Shown here one piece after another: positions 43,257 to 51,553 of a stretch of 64,000 nt of DNA. The notes under the pieces were generated by a model. The model was not told the origin of the DNA and did no database searches. It worked only from the letters and a program-made list of their open reading frames with translations. How positions within the stretch are numbered: the stretch's first letter is position 1; each line of letters opens with the position of its first letter. Position numbers and translations under genes: made by a program. Origin of the DNA: Halobacteriovoraceae bacterium (GTDB lineage: Bacteria > Bdellovibrionota > Bacteriovoracia > Bacteriovoracales > Bacteriovoracaceae); NCBI GenBank assembly GCA_002712005.1, contig PASP01000005.1, positions 111,708 to 175,707 of the forward strand, given 5' to 3'.

Positions 43257-44021
43257 ATGAAATCACTTATCTACGCCTTACTCATTACTAACCTTATCTC
43301 CACCAGCTTTGCCGCTAGTGGAGATAAAGCTAAAAAAGTAGTGAAAGAAGAAAGTAAAGCACTGGTAGATGCTCAAAAAAGTCAAAAAAGAGTTAATAAG
43401 TTATCTGACGAAACTCAGGAACTCTTAAGACAGTATCGCCAAACAACTCAGCAAATTGAAAATGCTAAAATTTACAATGATCAACTAAGAAAAATCATTG
43501 CAACTCAAGAACAAGAGAAAATCAGTATTGCTGAACAAATTGAAGAAATCACTGACACTTCTAAGAAAGTTGTTCCAATGATGGTTGAAAAGGTTCAAAA
43601 TTTCGAGCAAATCGTAAATCTTGATATCCCCTTTCTTCCTGAAGAAAGAGCAAAGAGAGTTTCTGACCTTAAAGCGACTCTTAACCGTGCCGATGTTTCA
43701 AACTCAGAAAAGTTTCGTCACATCTTAGAAGCTTACCAAATTGAAAATGACTATGGTCGTACGATCGAAGCTTACAGAGGAATCCGTAAAGCAGATGGTG
43801 CAGAAAAGACTGTAGACTATTTAAGAATTGGTCGTATTGCTTTTATGTACCAAACTCTTGATGGAAAAGAGTCTGGTCTTTTCAATAACCAAACACGTAA
43901 GTGGGAAGAACTTGATGGCTCTTACAGAAAGAGTATTCAAGAGGCCATCAAAATGGCGAGAAAGCAATCTGCCCCACAATTGGTTAAATTACCCATTTTT
44001 GCAGCAGGAGACGCCAAATGA
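43257..44021 (+). CDS. DUF3450 periplasmic coiled-coil protein
   Basis: 254 residues. A signal peptide (about 1-19) is followed by a long coiled coil (about 25-110: Lys/Glu/Gln-rich heptads) and a folded C-terminal domain that includes IVNLDIPFLPEERAKRVSDLKATLNRADVSNSEKFRHILEAYQIENDYGRTIEAYRG, the DUF3450 hallmark. Such proteins sit between ExbB and TonB operons in Vibrio and Pseudoalteromonas. The stop overlaps the next start (ATGA), so it is made with the following ExbB. Confidence 0.9.
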   Translation: MKSLIYALLITNLISTSFAASGDKAKKVVKEESKALVDAQKSQKRVNKLSDETQELLRQYRQTTQQIENAKIYNDQLRKIIATQEQEKISIAEQIEEITDTSKKVVPMMVEKVQNFEQIVNLDIPFLPEERAKRVSDLKATLNRADVSNSEKFRHILEAYQIENDYGRTIEAYRGIRKADGAEKTVDYLRIGRIAFMYQTLDGKESGLFNNQTRKWEELDGSYRKSIQEAIKMARKQSAPQLVKLPIFAAGDAK

Positions 44022-45358
44022 GATCACTACTCCTTACCTTAACCCTATTATCAAGCGCGACAATCTTTGCTCAAGGAACTCCTAAGAACCTTGATGAACT
44101 TCTTATGAAGGTAAAGAAAGAGCGTATCGAAAATAAGAAACAACTTTCAGCTCGTGAGTCTAAGTTCTTAAAAGAGAAGAAAGAACAAGCATCTGCTTTG
44201 GCAGCTCAAAAGAGAGAGCTTAAAAGACTTGAAGCCATTACAGCTCAACTTCAGAAGAAATTTGAATCTAACGAAAAAGAAGTTGGTGAACTTGAAAACA
44301 GCCTACGTATTGCCAAAGGTAACCTTGGTGAGATGTTTGGTGTAGTTAAGCAAATCGCTGGAGACTTCAAAGGTCAATTCCAAAACTCAAATATCAGTGC
44401 TCAATACCCTGGTAGAGATCAGTTTATGGCCAACCTTGCGGAAAGAAAGAAACTTCCAAACGCAGCTGACTTAGAGAAACTTTTCTACGAAATTCAAAGA
44501 GAACTTACAGAGTCTGGAAAAATTGTAAAATTTAAGGCCAATGTGGTTACTCCTGATGGTCAGAAAGCAGAAAAGACGGTTACACGTGTTGGTGCTTTCA
44601 ACCTCGTAGCTGATGGAAAGTATCTTTCTTATCAGTCTGAAACGAACCAGATTCTTGAACTCCCACGTCAACCTCAAGGAAAGTATCTTTCTATGATCGA
44701 AGATCTTGAAGATGCAAATTCTGGATATGAGGCATTTGGTCTCGATCCTTCTCGTGGTGCTATTCTAGGAATGCTCGTTCAAGCTCCAAGCCTTATGGAA
44801 AGACTTCAACAAGGTGGAGTTGTTGGTTACGTTATTCTTTGTCTTCTTGCTCTTGGACTTGTTCTTGTTGCAGAGAGAATGGTTACTCTTAATAAAGAAG
44901 GAAAGAAAATCAAAGATCAACTTAACAATCCAGGTTCTGTTGATGAGTCAAACCCAGTTGGGCAACTCATTCAAGCTTTCGAGAATAACAAGGATAAAGA
45001 TCTTGAAACTCTTGAACTTAAACTTGATGAGACGATCCTTAAAACAGCTCCAAGACTCGAAAGAGGAATTCCAACGATCAAGATTCTATCTGCCGTTGCT
45101 CCTTTGATGGGTCTTCTTGGGACAGTTACAGGTATGATCGGAACATTCCAGTCAATTACACTCTTTGGTACAGGTGATCCTAAGCTAATGGCCGGTGGTA
45201 TTTCGACAGCCCTAATTACAACAGTATTAGGTCTTGTTTGTGCAATTCCACTCTTGCTCTTACACAATGTTGTTTCATCTAAATCAAAAGGACTTCTTCA
45301 CATTTTAGAAGAGCAGGCTGCAGGTCTACTTTCAAAAAGAGTTGAGAAGAAAGCTTAA
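44018..45358 (+). CDS. ExbB/TolQ/MotA-type proton channel with an N-terminal periplasmic region (TtpC-like)
   Basis: 446 residues. A signal peptide covers about 1-19, then a coiled-coil and globular periplasmic region of about 240 residues, then an ExbB core with a first helix (about 267-290, GGVVGYVILCLLALGLVLV) and the two final helices beginning ILSAVAPLMGLLGTVTGMIGTF and ending GISTALITTVLGLVCAIPLLLLHN. The G-L-L-G-T-V-x-G-M motif is the family signature. The long N-terminus is typical of TtpC, which works with a second, short ExbB. It may link the coupled channel to the TonB2-type complex. Confidence 0.9.
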   Translation: MRSLLLTLTLLSSATIFAQGTPKNLDELLMKVKKERIENKKQLSARESKFLKEKKEQASALAAQKRELKRLEAITAQLQKKFESNEKEVGELENSLRIAKGNLGEMFGVVKQIAGDFKGQFQNSNISAQYPGRDQFMANLAERKKLPNAADLEKLFYEIQRELTESGKIVKFKANVVTPDGQKAEKTVTRVGAFNLVADGKYLSYQSETNQILELPRQPQGKYLSMIEDLEDANSGYEAFGLDPSRGAILGMLVQAPSLMERLQQGGVVGYVILCLLALGLVLVAERMVTLNKEGKKIKDQLNNPGSVDESNPVGQLIQAFENNKDKDLETLELKLDETILKTAPRLERGIPTIKILSAVAPLMGLLGTVTGMIGTFQSITLFGTGDPKLMAGGISTALITTVLGLVCAIPLLLLHNVVSSKSKGLLHILEEQAAGLLSKRVEKKA

Positions 45359-45420
45359 TAACGAATAAGTTCTTCCCTCCCTTCTGTATGAGTACGAAGG
45401 GAAAAGAACTGGAGTTAAAA

Positions 45421-45942
45421 ATGATTTACGATTTTTTAGAAACCATTAATGACTTCTTAGCCCAAGGTGGTGACGTATTGAAGTTCATCTTCTTTACGAC
45501 CTTTATTCTTTGGCTTCTTATTTTGGAGCGGGTCTTATTCTTTAAGATCCGTTGTCCAGAACTTGTTAAGAAGACAATTGAATCTTGGAAAGCAAGAGAA
45601 GATCGTAAAAGTTGGTATGCCCATAAAATACGTGAATGTGAAATTTCACAGGTTAACTCTGAGCTACAGCAAAATATCAATTACATTAAAACTCTTGTTG
45701 CCCTATGTCCTCTACTTGGACTCTTAGGAACGGTAACAGGAATGATTGCTGTTTTTGATGTCATGGCCCTCACGGGAACAGGTAATGCTAGGCTCATGGC
45801 TTCAGGTATTTCAATGGCAACGATTCCAACCATGGCCGGAATGGTTACGGCCCTATCAGGACTCTATTTTGGTTCTCTCTTTGAAGGAAAAGCTAAGAAA
45901 GCAAAGGCCTTCATTGAAGATGAAATGACTCCTGAGTTTTAA
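45421..45942 (+). CDS. exbB: ExbB-family proton channel (second, short ExbB)
   Basis: 173 residues from the ATG at 45421 with GGAG seven bases upstream. Three helices are present, with LVALCPLLGLLGTVTGMIAVFDVMALTGTGNARLMASGISMATIPTMAGMVTALSGLYF as the conserved core. It forms a proton channel with ExbD that drives TonB. In this operon type two different ExbB proteins occur together. It is separated from the longer one by 62 bases. Confidence 0.93.
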   Translation: MIYDFLETINDFLAQGGDVLKFIFFTTFILWLLILERVLFFKIRCPELVKKTIESWKAREDRKSWYAHKIRECEISQVNSELQQNINYIKTLVALCPLLGLLGTVTGMIAVFDVMALTGTGNARLMASGISMATIPTMAGMVTALSGLYFGSLFEGKAKKAKAFIEDEMTPEF

Positions 45943-46019
45943 GAGCTCTAAAAAGTTTTAGAGCTTAAAATTGAATTAAATAAAATCTTCATTGATTTTA
46001 ATTTTATAGGACAAAATGT

Positions 46020-46427
46020 ATGAGAAAGAAAAGACTTGCAAGTGCAGAAGAAGAAGCAGGGATTGACCTAACCCCAATGCTCGATGTTGTTTTCATCATG
46101 CTTATTTTCTTTATTGTGACCACGAGTTTCGTTAAAGAAGCCGGTGTAGAAGTTAATCGACCTAGTGCTGCTACTGCAGAGAAAAAGCCAAAAGCATCTA
46201 TTTTCGTAGCGATTAGAAGTAATGGTGACGTCTACATTGATAAGCGTAATGTTGATATTCGTTCGGTTAGGGCCAATATCGAAAGACTTCACGCTGAAAG
46301 TCCTGAAGGTTCTATCGTTGTCCAAGCAGACAAAGATAGCAAGACAGGAATTCTAGTAAAAGTAATGGATCAAATTAGAGCAGCAGGTGTAAAAGACATT
46401 TCTGTTGCAGCTACTCAAGGTAGTTAA
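46020..46427 (+). CDS. exbD: ExbD-family biopolymer transport protein
   Basis: 135 residues. A short N-terminus is followed by one helix containing LTPMLDVVFIMLIFFIVTTSFV, with the conserved Asp needed for proton flow (D in PMLDVV). The C-terminal periplasmic domain (KASIFVAIRSNGDVYIDKRNVDIRSVRANIERL ... VVQADKDSKTGILVKVMDQIRAAGVKDISVA) matches ExbD/TolR. AGGA lies about eight bases before the ATG. Together with the two ExbB proteins it forms the motor. Confidence 0.95.
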   Translation: MRKKRLASAEEEAGIDLTPMLDVVFIMLIFFIVTTSFVKEAGVEVNRPSAATAEKKPKASIFVAIRSNGDVYIDKRNVDIRSVRANIERLHAESPEGSIVVQADKDSKTGILVKVMDQIRAAGVKDISVAATQGS

Positions 46428-46452
46428 TTGTTTCATTGTTATTAAAAGAGGG

Positions 46453-46512
46453 AAAGCTCCATTAATCATTGCTCACGAGATTAAAGATCTTAAGTTTGCA
46501 AATGAGGAGCTT
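46453..46512 (+). promoter_or_regulatory. Intercistronic stem between exbD and tonB
   Basis: AAGCTCC (46454-46460) pairs with GGAGCTT (46506-46512), and inner complementarity (CATTGC with GCAAATG) extends the stem. A palindromic AAGATCTT lies in the loop. There is no T-run at the base. It may set the relative amount of tonB mRNA, as an RNase or stability element; nothing shows this directly. Confidence 0.4.
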
Positions 46513-46553
46513 ACTTAAAAAAGTAATACTTAAAGCATAAAGAGGAAAATAGC

Positions 46554-47201
46554 ATGGCCCTGAAATCAAAAGGACAACTTTACGGAACGGCGCTAGTTCT
46601 TGGCTTCCCCGTAACTCTCGTCCTATTCTATATCATGGCGACATTGGTCTCTCAGCCTGTTGACCTAGGAAGCTCTGCTGATGAACAAATTATAGACTTT
46701 GTTCGTGTAGCATCTCAATCTAGTCTTCAAACGAGACAAAGATCCATGCCCAAGAAACCACCAAAACCTCAAAAAGCACCTGATATGCCTAAAATGAGTG
46801 TTAACTCTCAAGTTGATGCTCCACAGCCACAAATGGCCATGACTTCTCCCCTAGCTTCGGACTCTCTTTCCTTTGGAAATGGTCCCTACCTTGGTGGTGC
46901 AGTAGGTGGCGGCGGAGGCGGTGGTGATCGCGAAGTAATGCCACTCGTGCGTATCGAACCTCAATATCCAAGAAAGGCAGCCATGTCTGGAAAGGAAGGT
47001 TGGGTTAAGCTTAAATTCGACGTTAACGAAACAGGTGCTGTTGAAAATGTATCAATTATCGATGCAAAACCACCTCGTCTTTTCAATCAATCGGCAAAGA
47101 GAGCACTTCTTAAGTGGAAGTATCAGCCTAAGATAGTCGACGGAAAGCCAGAACCAAGACGTGGTCTTATGGTTCAACTTGATTTTAAACTAAGAAGATA
47201 A
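46554..47201 (+). CDS. tonB: TonB-family energy transducer
   Basis: 215 residues. A membrane anchor (about 9-31) is followed by a Pro/Lys-rich spacer (PKKPPKPQKAPDMPKM), a Gly-rich linker (GGGGGGGD) and a C-terminal TonB domain (PLVRIEPQYPRKAAMSGKEGWVKLKFDVNETGAVENVSIIDAKPPRLFNQSAKRALLKWKYQPKIVDGKPEPRRG). The Y-P-R-x-A and W-V-x-L motifs are standard. The domain touches the TonB box of the receptor. AGAGG is six to eight bases before the ATG. The spacer is short, as in TonB2-type transducers. Confidence 0.93.
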   Translation: MALKSKGQLYGTALVLGFPVTLVLFYIMATLVSQPVDLGSSADEQIIDFVRVASQSSLQTRQRSMPKKPPKPQKAPDMPKMSVNSQVDAPQPQMAMTSPLASDSLSFGNGPYLGGAVGGGGGGGDREVMPLVRIEPQYPRKAAMSGKEGWVKLKFDVNETGAVENVSIIDAKPPRLFNQSAKRALLKWKYQPKIVDGKPEPRRGLMVQLDFKLRR

Positions 47202-47219
47202 GAAAAAAGGTTTATTCCT

Positions 47220-48452
47220 ATGAAATATTTTAAAATTAGCCTCCTTTTACTTTCTTTTCTAAGCACTCAAGCGTTCGCTCTAGAAGCAACTCCAGCTTAC
47301 AAAGAGAAATTAAAGTCGAGAATGCCAGGTCTAACTTCAAAAGGTGCTCAAAGACGTCTTATGCGTGCTAATAAGTTGATGGCAAAGAATAACAGAGCGG
47401 GTGCCATTGAAATCCTCAAAGGGATGACTGAGAAAGATAATTATCGTCCTTTTGAATTAGCCAAGGCTTGGCAAACAATGGCCTATGCCTATGCCCAATC
47501 TGAAAAATATGAAGAAGCCAAAAAAGCTTTCCAAGAAAGTTTAAATACAGAAGCTCTACCTTATAAACCTACTCTTCAAAGTTTATTTGCTTTAGCTCAG
47601 CTTCAAGTCGTAGCTGAAGATTATAAGAAAGCTGAAAAAACACTGAATACTTGGTTTGCTCTTTCTGATGAAGAGAATCCAGATGCCTATGTATTTATGG
47701 CCACGATTCATTACAATAAGAATCAAAAAGATGAAGCTCTCAAGCTAGTGATGAAGGCCATCAACATGTCGAAGAAGCCAAAAGAAAATTGGCTTGTCTT
47801 TGCTGTTAGTCTTCTTTACACAAAAGAGCGTTATAAAGAAGCTGCTGAATTTCTTTATAAGCTTGTAGAAATTAATCACGGTAAGAAGTCTTATTGGAGT
47901 CAACTTGCGGGAAGCTTGCTAAGTAATAATAAAGGTCTCTTGGCCCTCAGTTCTTTAGAGCTGGCCATGATGCTTAACCTCCTCGAAGAAGAAGGTGAAA
48001 TTAAAAATATTGTGAGCCTCTATCTTTCCAATGACCTACCGTTTGAAGCAAGTCAAATTCTAAGAACTGCCATTAAGAATAAGAAAGTAAAAGGTGATAA
48101 GAAGAATTATGAGCTTCTTGCCAATTGCTTAATTCAGGCCAAAGAGTATGATGATGCTCTACCTGTCTTAGAAAAAGCAGCCAAGCTTTCTGATGATGGT
48201 AAACTATTCGCTCTTCAGGCCAGACTCTATCTTGAAAAAGAAAAATTTAGAGAATCAATTAAGTACTTTGATTTGGCCATTAAGAAAGGTCTAAAAAAAG
48301 AAATGCTAGGAAAAGTGCTTGTTGAGAAAGCTGTTGGTCTTATTCAACTTAAAGAATACAAAACAGCACTTAACGTTCTAGATAAGGCCTCTGGCTACGA
48401 ATCAGGAAAGAAGCTCGCAGCAAACTGGCGAAAATATTTAAATAGTCTTTAA
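47220..48452 (+). CDS. Exported TPR protein of the TonB operon
   Basis: 410 residues. A signal peptide (about 1-20) is followed by about ten helix pairs of TPR type (for example AKAWQTMAYAYAQSEKYEEAKKAFQESL and DAYVFMATIHYNKNQKDEALKLVMKAI). TPR proteins of this sort close DUF3450-ExbB-ExbB-ExbD-TonB clusters and may organise the complex in the periplasm. It is the last gene before a strong terminator. Confidence 0.88.
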   Translation: MKYFKISLLLLSFLSTQAFALEATPAYKEKLKSRMPGLTSKGAQRRLMRANKLMAKNNRAGAIEILKGMTEKDNYRPFELAKAWQTMAYAYAQSEKYEEAKKAFQESLNTEALPYKPTLQSLFALAQLQVVAEDYKKAEKTLNTWFALSDEENPDAYVFMATIHYNKNQKDEALKLVMKAINMSKKPKENWLVFAVSLLYTKERYKEAAEFLYKLVEINHGKKSYWSQLAGSLLSNNKGLLALSSLELAMMLNLLEEEGEIKNIVSLYLSNDLPFEASQILRTAIKNKKVKGDKKNYELLANCLIQAKEYDDALPVLEKAAKLSDDGKLFALQARLYLEKEKFRESIKYFDLAIKKGLKKEMLGKVLVEKAVGLIQLKEYKTALNVLDKASGYESGKKLAANWRKYLNSL

Positions 48453-48462
48453 TCAAATATTA

Positions 48463-48490
48463 AAGGTCCTCTACGAGGGCCTTTTTTTTT
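48463..48490 (+). terminator. Rho-independent terminator of the TonB operon
   Basis: AAGGTCCTC (48463-48471) pairs with GAGGGCCTT (48475-48483), with a three-base loop TAC, followed by nine T. It sits ten bases after the TPR gene stop. Confidence 0.85.
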
Positions 48491-48893
48491 ATTTAATTTC
48501 ACAGATATAAGGATCATCTCCAAATTTCCAATATTCGCAAACGGAAACGAGTTTACAATAGTGGGCCGTACAATTGCCATCAGCTGTTTGAGCAGAATTA
48601 TAGAGAGATCGAAACAAACTTTGTGAATCATCCAAATCAAGTTGAATTTCATTATTAATGGTACATGAGAATTTTGGAGTACTTAGATCAAGTTTATTAA
48701 AGGTACATTCACTACTCAATTTACAATAATGGGCCGTGCAGTAAATATCCCCACCCTGCTTAAAGATCTCGCTGAATAATCTTTTAGCTGCTTCTCCCTT
48801 TAGAAGATCGAGTGCAAAAACTGGTGAAGAGACTCCCATAGCAAGAATGAGAATCAGTAATAATTTAAATTTCTTTTTTGAAAATTGGGACAT
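48489..48893 (-). CDS. Exported protein with duplicated Cys motif
   Basis: 134 residues. A signal peptide (about 1-28) is followed by two copies of a module: YCTAHYCKLSSECTF (about 51-65) and NCTAHYCKLVSVCEY (about 107-121), each followed by an acidic segment and a further Cys. The identical core is CTAHYCKL. Each module probably holds two disulfides. I recognise no family. The gene is convergent with the TonB operon. Confidence 0.65.
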   Translation of the reverse strand: MSQFSKKKFKLLLILILAMGVSSPVFALDLLKGEAAKRLFSEIFKQGGDIYCTAHYCKLSSECTFNKLDLSTPKFSCTINNEIQLDLDDSQSLFRSLYNSAQTADGNCTAHYCKLVSVCEYWKFGDDPYICEIK

Positions 48894-49102
48894 AGGTCAC
48901 TATGAACTAAAGATCGAAATGATGAAAGAATCCCTGTAAATATACCAATACGCTCAAGTGAGCACCACCCCCCTAAATTACTGAAATCACTGATTCTAAA
49001 GATGAATAATAGGGACAAATTTCCCACTGCCGCACAGCCACATATCCTTGGTAAAATAAATAGGCATTATTACTATGCCCTTAAGGATACAAGGAGGTAT
49101 TC

Positions 49103-49726
49103 ATGGAGCTAAAGCTCACAGAACGTAACGAAACTCGTATGAACAATAAACAAAGAGACCATTACTGGGCCAAAGGTCTAGTCCCAGCAGCAGTTCACGG
49201 ACGCTCAATTGAGCCAGGTGTTTGCTTTGTTCACACTAAGCATGCTCATCATTGGCATCGCGGTTCCATGTTTGATGTAACTTGGAATGGACAACCTTTT
49301 AAAGCTTCAATTGATGAGCTTCAATATACTCCAGTTGGAAACAGACTTCTTCATGTTACTTTCCAACTTGTTGGGAAAAATGAAAAAACTCATATTGATG
49401 TACCTCTAAGAACAGTTGGTTCTGCTCCAGGAGAAAAAGAAGGTGGAATGGTTCATCTCCAATTTGAGTCTATCTCTATTGAAGGAAAGCCTGATGCTCT
49501 TCCTGAATACTTCGAAATTGATGTATCTGCGCTACAGATTGGTGATAAGATTACTCTTGCTGACCTAAAAGCTCCAGCAGGATGTACTTGGTATCAAGAA
49601 GATGAGTCGAAAGCTCTTGTAACATGTGCTCATATCAAAACAAAAGCAGTTGAAGAAGAAGCTGCTCCAGAGGAAACTTCAGCAGAAGCTACTCCAGAAG
49701 TAGAATCTGACCAAGAAGCTGCTTAA
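49103..49726 (+). CDS. rplY: 50S ribosomal protein L25 (general stress protein Ctc type)
   Basis: 207 residues with a strong AAGGAGG site. The L25 beta domain is at about 1-95 (LTERNETRMNNKQRDHYWAKGLVPAAVHGRS), and a TL5/CTC C-terminal domain at about 95-185 (VPLRTVGSAPGEKEGGMVHLQFESISIEGKPDALPEYFEIDVSALQIGDKITLADLKAP). An acidic Glu/Ala-rich tail ends the protein. It binds 5S rRNA. HTKHAHHWHRG is an unusual His-rich insert in the 5S-binding face. It has its own terminator. Confidence 0.9.
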   Translation: MELKLTERNETRMNNKQRDHYWAKGLVPAAVHGRSIEPGVCFVHTKHAHHWHRGSMFDVTWNGQPFKASIDELQYTPVGNRLLHVTFQLVGKNEKTHIDVPLRTVGSAPGEKEGGMVHLQFESISIEGKPDALPEYFEIDVSALQIGDKITLADLKAPAGCTWYQEDESKALVTCAHIKTKAVEEEAAPEETSAEATPEVESDQEAA

Positions 49727-49758
49727 GCTTTAAAGACTTCAAAATTTATGTACAAATG

Positions 49759-49780
49759 GCCTCCCTTAGGGAGGCTTTTT
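49759..49780 (+). terminator. Rho-independent terminator of rplY
   Basis: GCCTCCC (49759-49765) pairs with GGGAGGC (49769-49775) around TTA, followed by five T. Confidence 0.85.
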
Positions 49781-49909
49781 TATATAGGCCTTACCATCTA
49801 TCTAATATATAGATAGACAATATAAACGACCCTTTTTTACCCATATCCTTTTCTCTATATATTCATGGTGCTATATCCCTATTCATTAATAAAGATTTAG
49901 GAGAAAAAA

Positions 49910-50329
49910 ATGGCCATTACAAACCAATTCACAAAAATGATTCTTGTAGCACTTTTAACAATCACTTCCTCTCAAGCCAGTGACTTTTGCACTCAGCTAA
50001 ATGAAGTAACTCAAGATGAATATGTTGGAATTTTCAGCGTAAGAGAAGTAGAAGCTTTAAATTTTCAAGAAGAAGTGGCAAAGCCCCTTTTCTCTGAAAC
50101 TTTAATGGGGAAATCGCCAGTGGTAGAAATTATTGGAGAATTTGATAAAGAGTCATGTGAAGATGCTTTGACACAAGACCAGATCACACTCAATGGAAAA
50201 ACATATAATATGATTTATACCATTGAGGATTATTGTGATGGTGGAAATTCTTATGGATATATTTCTGATCTTAGTGGAAGCGTAGTGGCCACAATCCAAG
50301 ATACAGATATCTACTGTGAAGAGCTTTAA
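49910..50329 (+). CDS. Small exported protein of unknown function
   Basis: 139 residues with an AGGAG site and a signal peptide (about 1-24). The mature part is acidic, with four Cys (FCTQL, SCEDA, YCDGG, YCEEL) that may form two disulfides and a beta-type layout (TLNGKTYNMIYTIEDYC). I recognise no family. It is a single gene. Confidence 0.6.
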   Translation: MAITNQFTKMILVALLTITSSQASDFCTQLNEVTQDEYVGIFSVREVEALNFQEEVAKPLFSETLMGKSPVVEIIGEFDKESCEDALTQDQITLNGKTYNMIYTIEDYCDGGNSYGYISDLSGSVVATIQDTDIYCEEL

Positions 50330-50378
50330 TTTCTAGATCGTTTACAAAATAATTAAATTATCTTGGGGCTGTTGAATC

Positions 50379-51305
50379 TTATAGAGAGGTGATGGCCCCT
50401 TTAGCGACCCCTTCATAGGCCCTAACTGTAACATTCTTTTCTGTACCGACTTTTTCCTTCACTATATTTGCAAAGAGCATAGATAAATTCTCTACCGTTG
50501 ACTCACTCTCCATAAAGAAGACCTCTTTTCCGGGTAGCTTGGCCTTAAACTCCCCTTGTGCGGAAGTATAACCGATTTCGACCTGAGGGAGTTCTCTAAC
50601 AACTCCTTTAGGAATTTGGCCTGCACTATACTTAAAAACCTCTTCTTTATTTAAAACATTTTCCCACTTACAAAAGTGAATATTATTTTTAAATAAATCA
50701 GAAGCTAAATAGTTTTCCCATTCCCAAGACTCAGTTCCATTAATGTAAACATCTACGGTATTCTTGTGCCCATGAAAAAGACGTTGGCAATTTCCATAGT
50801 GCTCTTTTAGCCCGTGGGTATAGTGAAAAGTTGGTTTTTCCTTCTCTATTCCTTGGTCTGATACTTTTCCAAAACTTTCATCTTCAAGAGTTATTTTTAC
50901 TGCAGAAACAGTTTTAGGCATTTCTGCTAAAATGACCTCTTCTAGGTAAGAAGCGATAGTCACTTTATTTACATGATGAAAGGGAAGCTCACAGATCCCT
51001 TGGCGTGGACATTGATAATCAATCTTTTCATCATTAAGCCCATAAGTGTAAGTGAATACTGTCTTATCTCTATCAATAGTATTAATAAGGCCCGTTGGTA
51101 CAACTAAACGATGATCACAGTCCCTATCAATAATTTCCTTCACTTTCTTTTTGGCATAGCTAAAGTCGTAAACAACACCTTCTTCATCAGTTTTGCCAAT
51201 GAACTCCACATGAACTTTAAGAGCATCTCCGACAACCCCTTTGTGGTCGTCTAAGTAAGCATAATCGAGTACGGTTACATTCTTATAAAATAGTGAAATT
51301 TTCAT
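50379..51305 (-). CDS. Long PTPS/QueD-like protein (6-pyruvoyl tetrahydropterin synthase superfamily)
   Basis: 308 residues, about twice the usual 120-150. The N-terminal half carries VEFIGKTDEEGVVYDFSYAKKKVKEIIDRDCDHRLVV (zinc-site and active-site-like D-H-R) and LPFHHVNKVTIASYLEEVI. The C-terminal half has a second copy-like region (THGLKEHYGNCQRLFHGHKNTVDVYING, with C-x-R-L-x-H-G-H). So two PTPS units seem fused, with motifs split between them. It is divergent from folE2, whose product feeds the same pterin and queuosine pathways. It probably converts dihydroneopterin triphosphate to a tetrahydropterin or CPH4. Confidence 0.75.
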   Translation of the reverse strand: MKISLFYKNVTVLDYAYLDDHKGVVGDALKVHVEFIGKTDEEGVVYDFSYAKKKVKEIIDRDCDHRLVVPTGLINTIDRDKTVFTYTYGLNDEKIDYQCPRQGICELPFHHVNKVTIASYLEEVILAEMPKTVSAVKITLEDESFGKVSDQGIEKEKPTFHYTHGLKEHYGNCQRLFHGHKNTVDVYINGTESWEWENYLASDLFKNNIHFCKWENVLNKEEVFKYSAGQIPKGVVRELPQVEIGYTSAQGEFKAKLPGKEVFFMESESTVENLSMLFANIVKEKVGTEKNVTVRAYEGVAKGAITSL

Positions 51306-51550
51306 TTGCTCAAAATCCTAAATTGTAGTCCATTCCCTCTCAATAAATATTTAAGAGAGTAACTTATTATAGCATATTCTTTGGTCTAGCTTTGTCCAAA
51401 ATCGTTTGGACAATCGTCTATGACAAAGCCCTTGCCATGGGCAATGTAACCCAATATAAAGAGAGGAGTCTATTAAAATAGGTTATAAAACTACGTATTT
51501 ATGCTATACATTCGTGGCGAGAGGAATCTTTTCCTCTGAGTCGGAGTATA
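51306..51550. promoter_or_regulatory. Divergent PTPS/folE2 region with nested inverted repeats
   Basis: TTGTCCAAA (51392-51400) and TTTGGACAA (51405-51413) form a perfect 22-bp inverted repeat around ATCG. GCTTTGTC (51389-51396) also matches GACAAAGC (51422-51429), so two exclusive pairings exist. TTGCC-ATG-GGCAA (51433-51445) is a further hairpin, as is AGAGGAA/TTCCTCT (51520-51537) just before the folE2 ribosome site. CTCTC/GAGAG (51337-51359) lies on the PTPS side. No known riboswitch consensus (preQ1, THF) is recognised. Confidence 0.45.
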
Positions 51551-51553
51551 ATG

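Noticed and set aside
51306-51550. preQ1 or tetrahydrofolate riboswitch in the folE2 leader
   Set aside because: Neither the preQ1 A-rich tail and pseudoknot nor the THF consensus is present.
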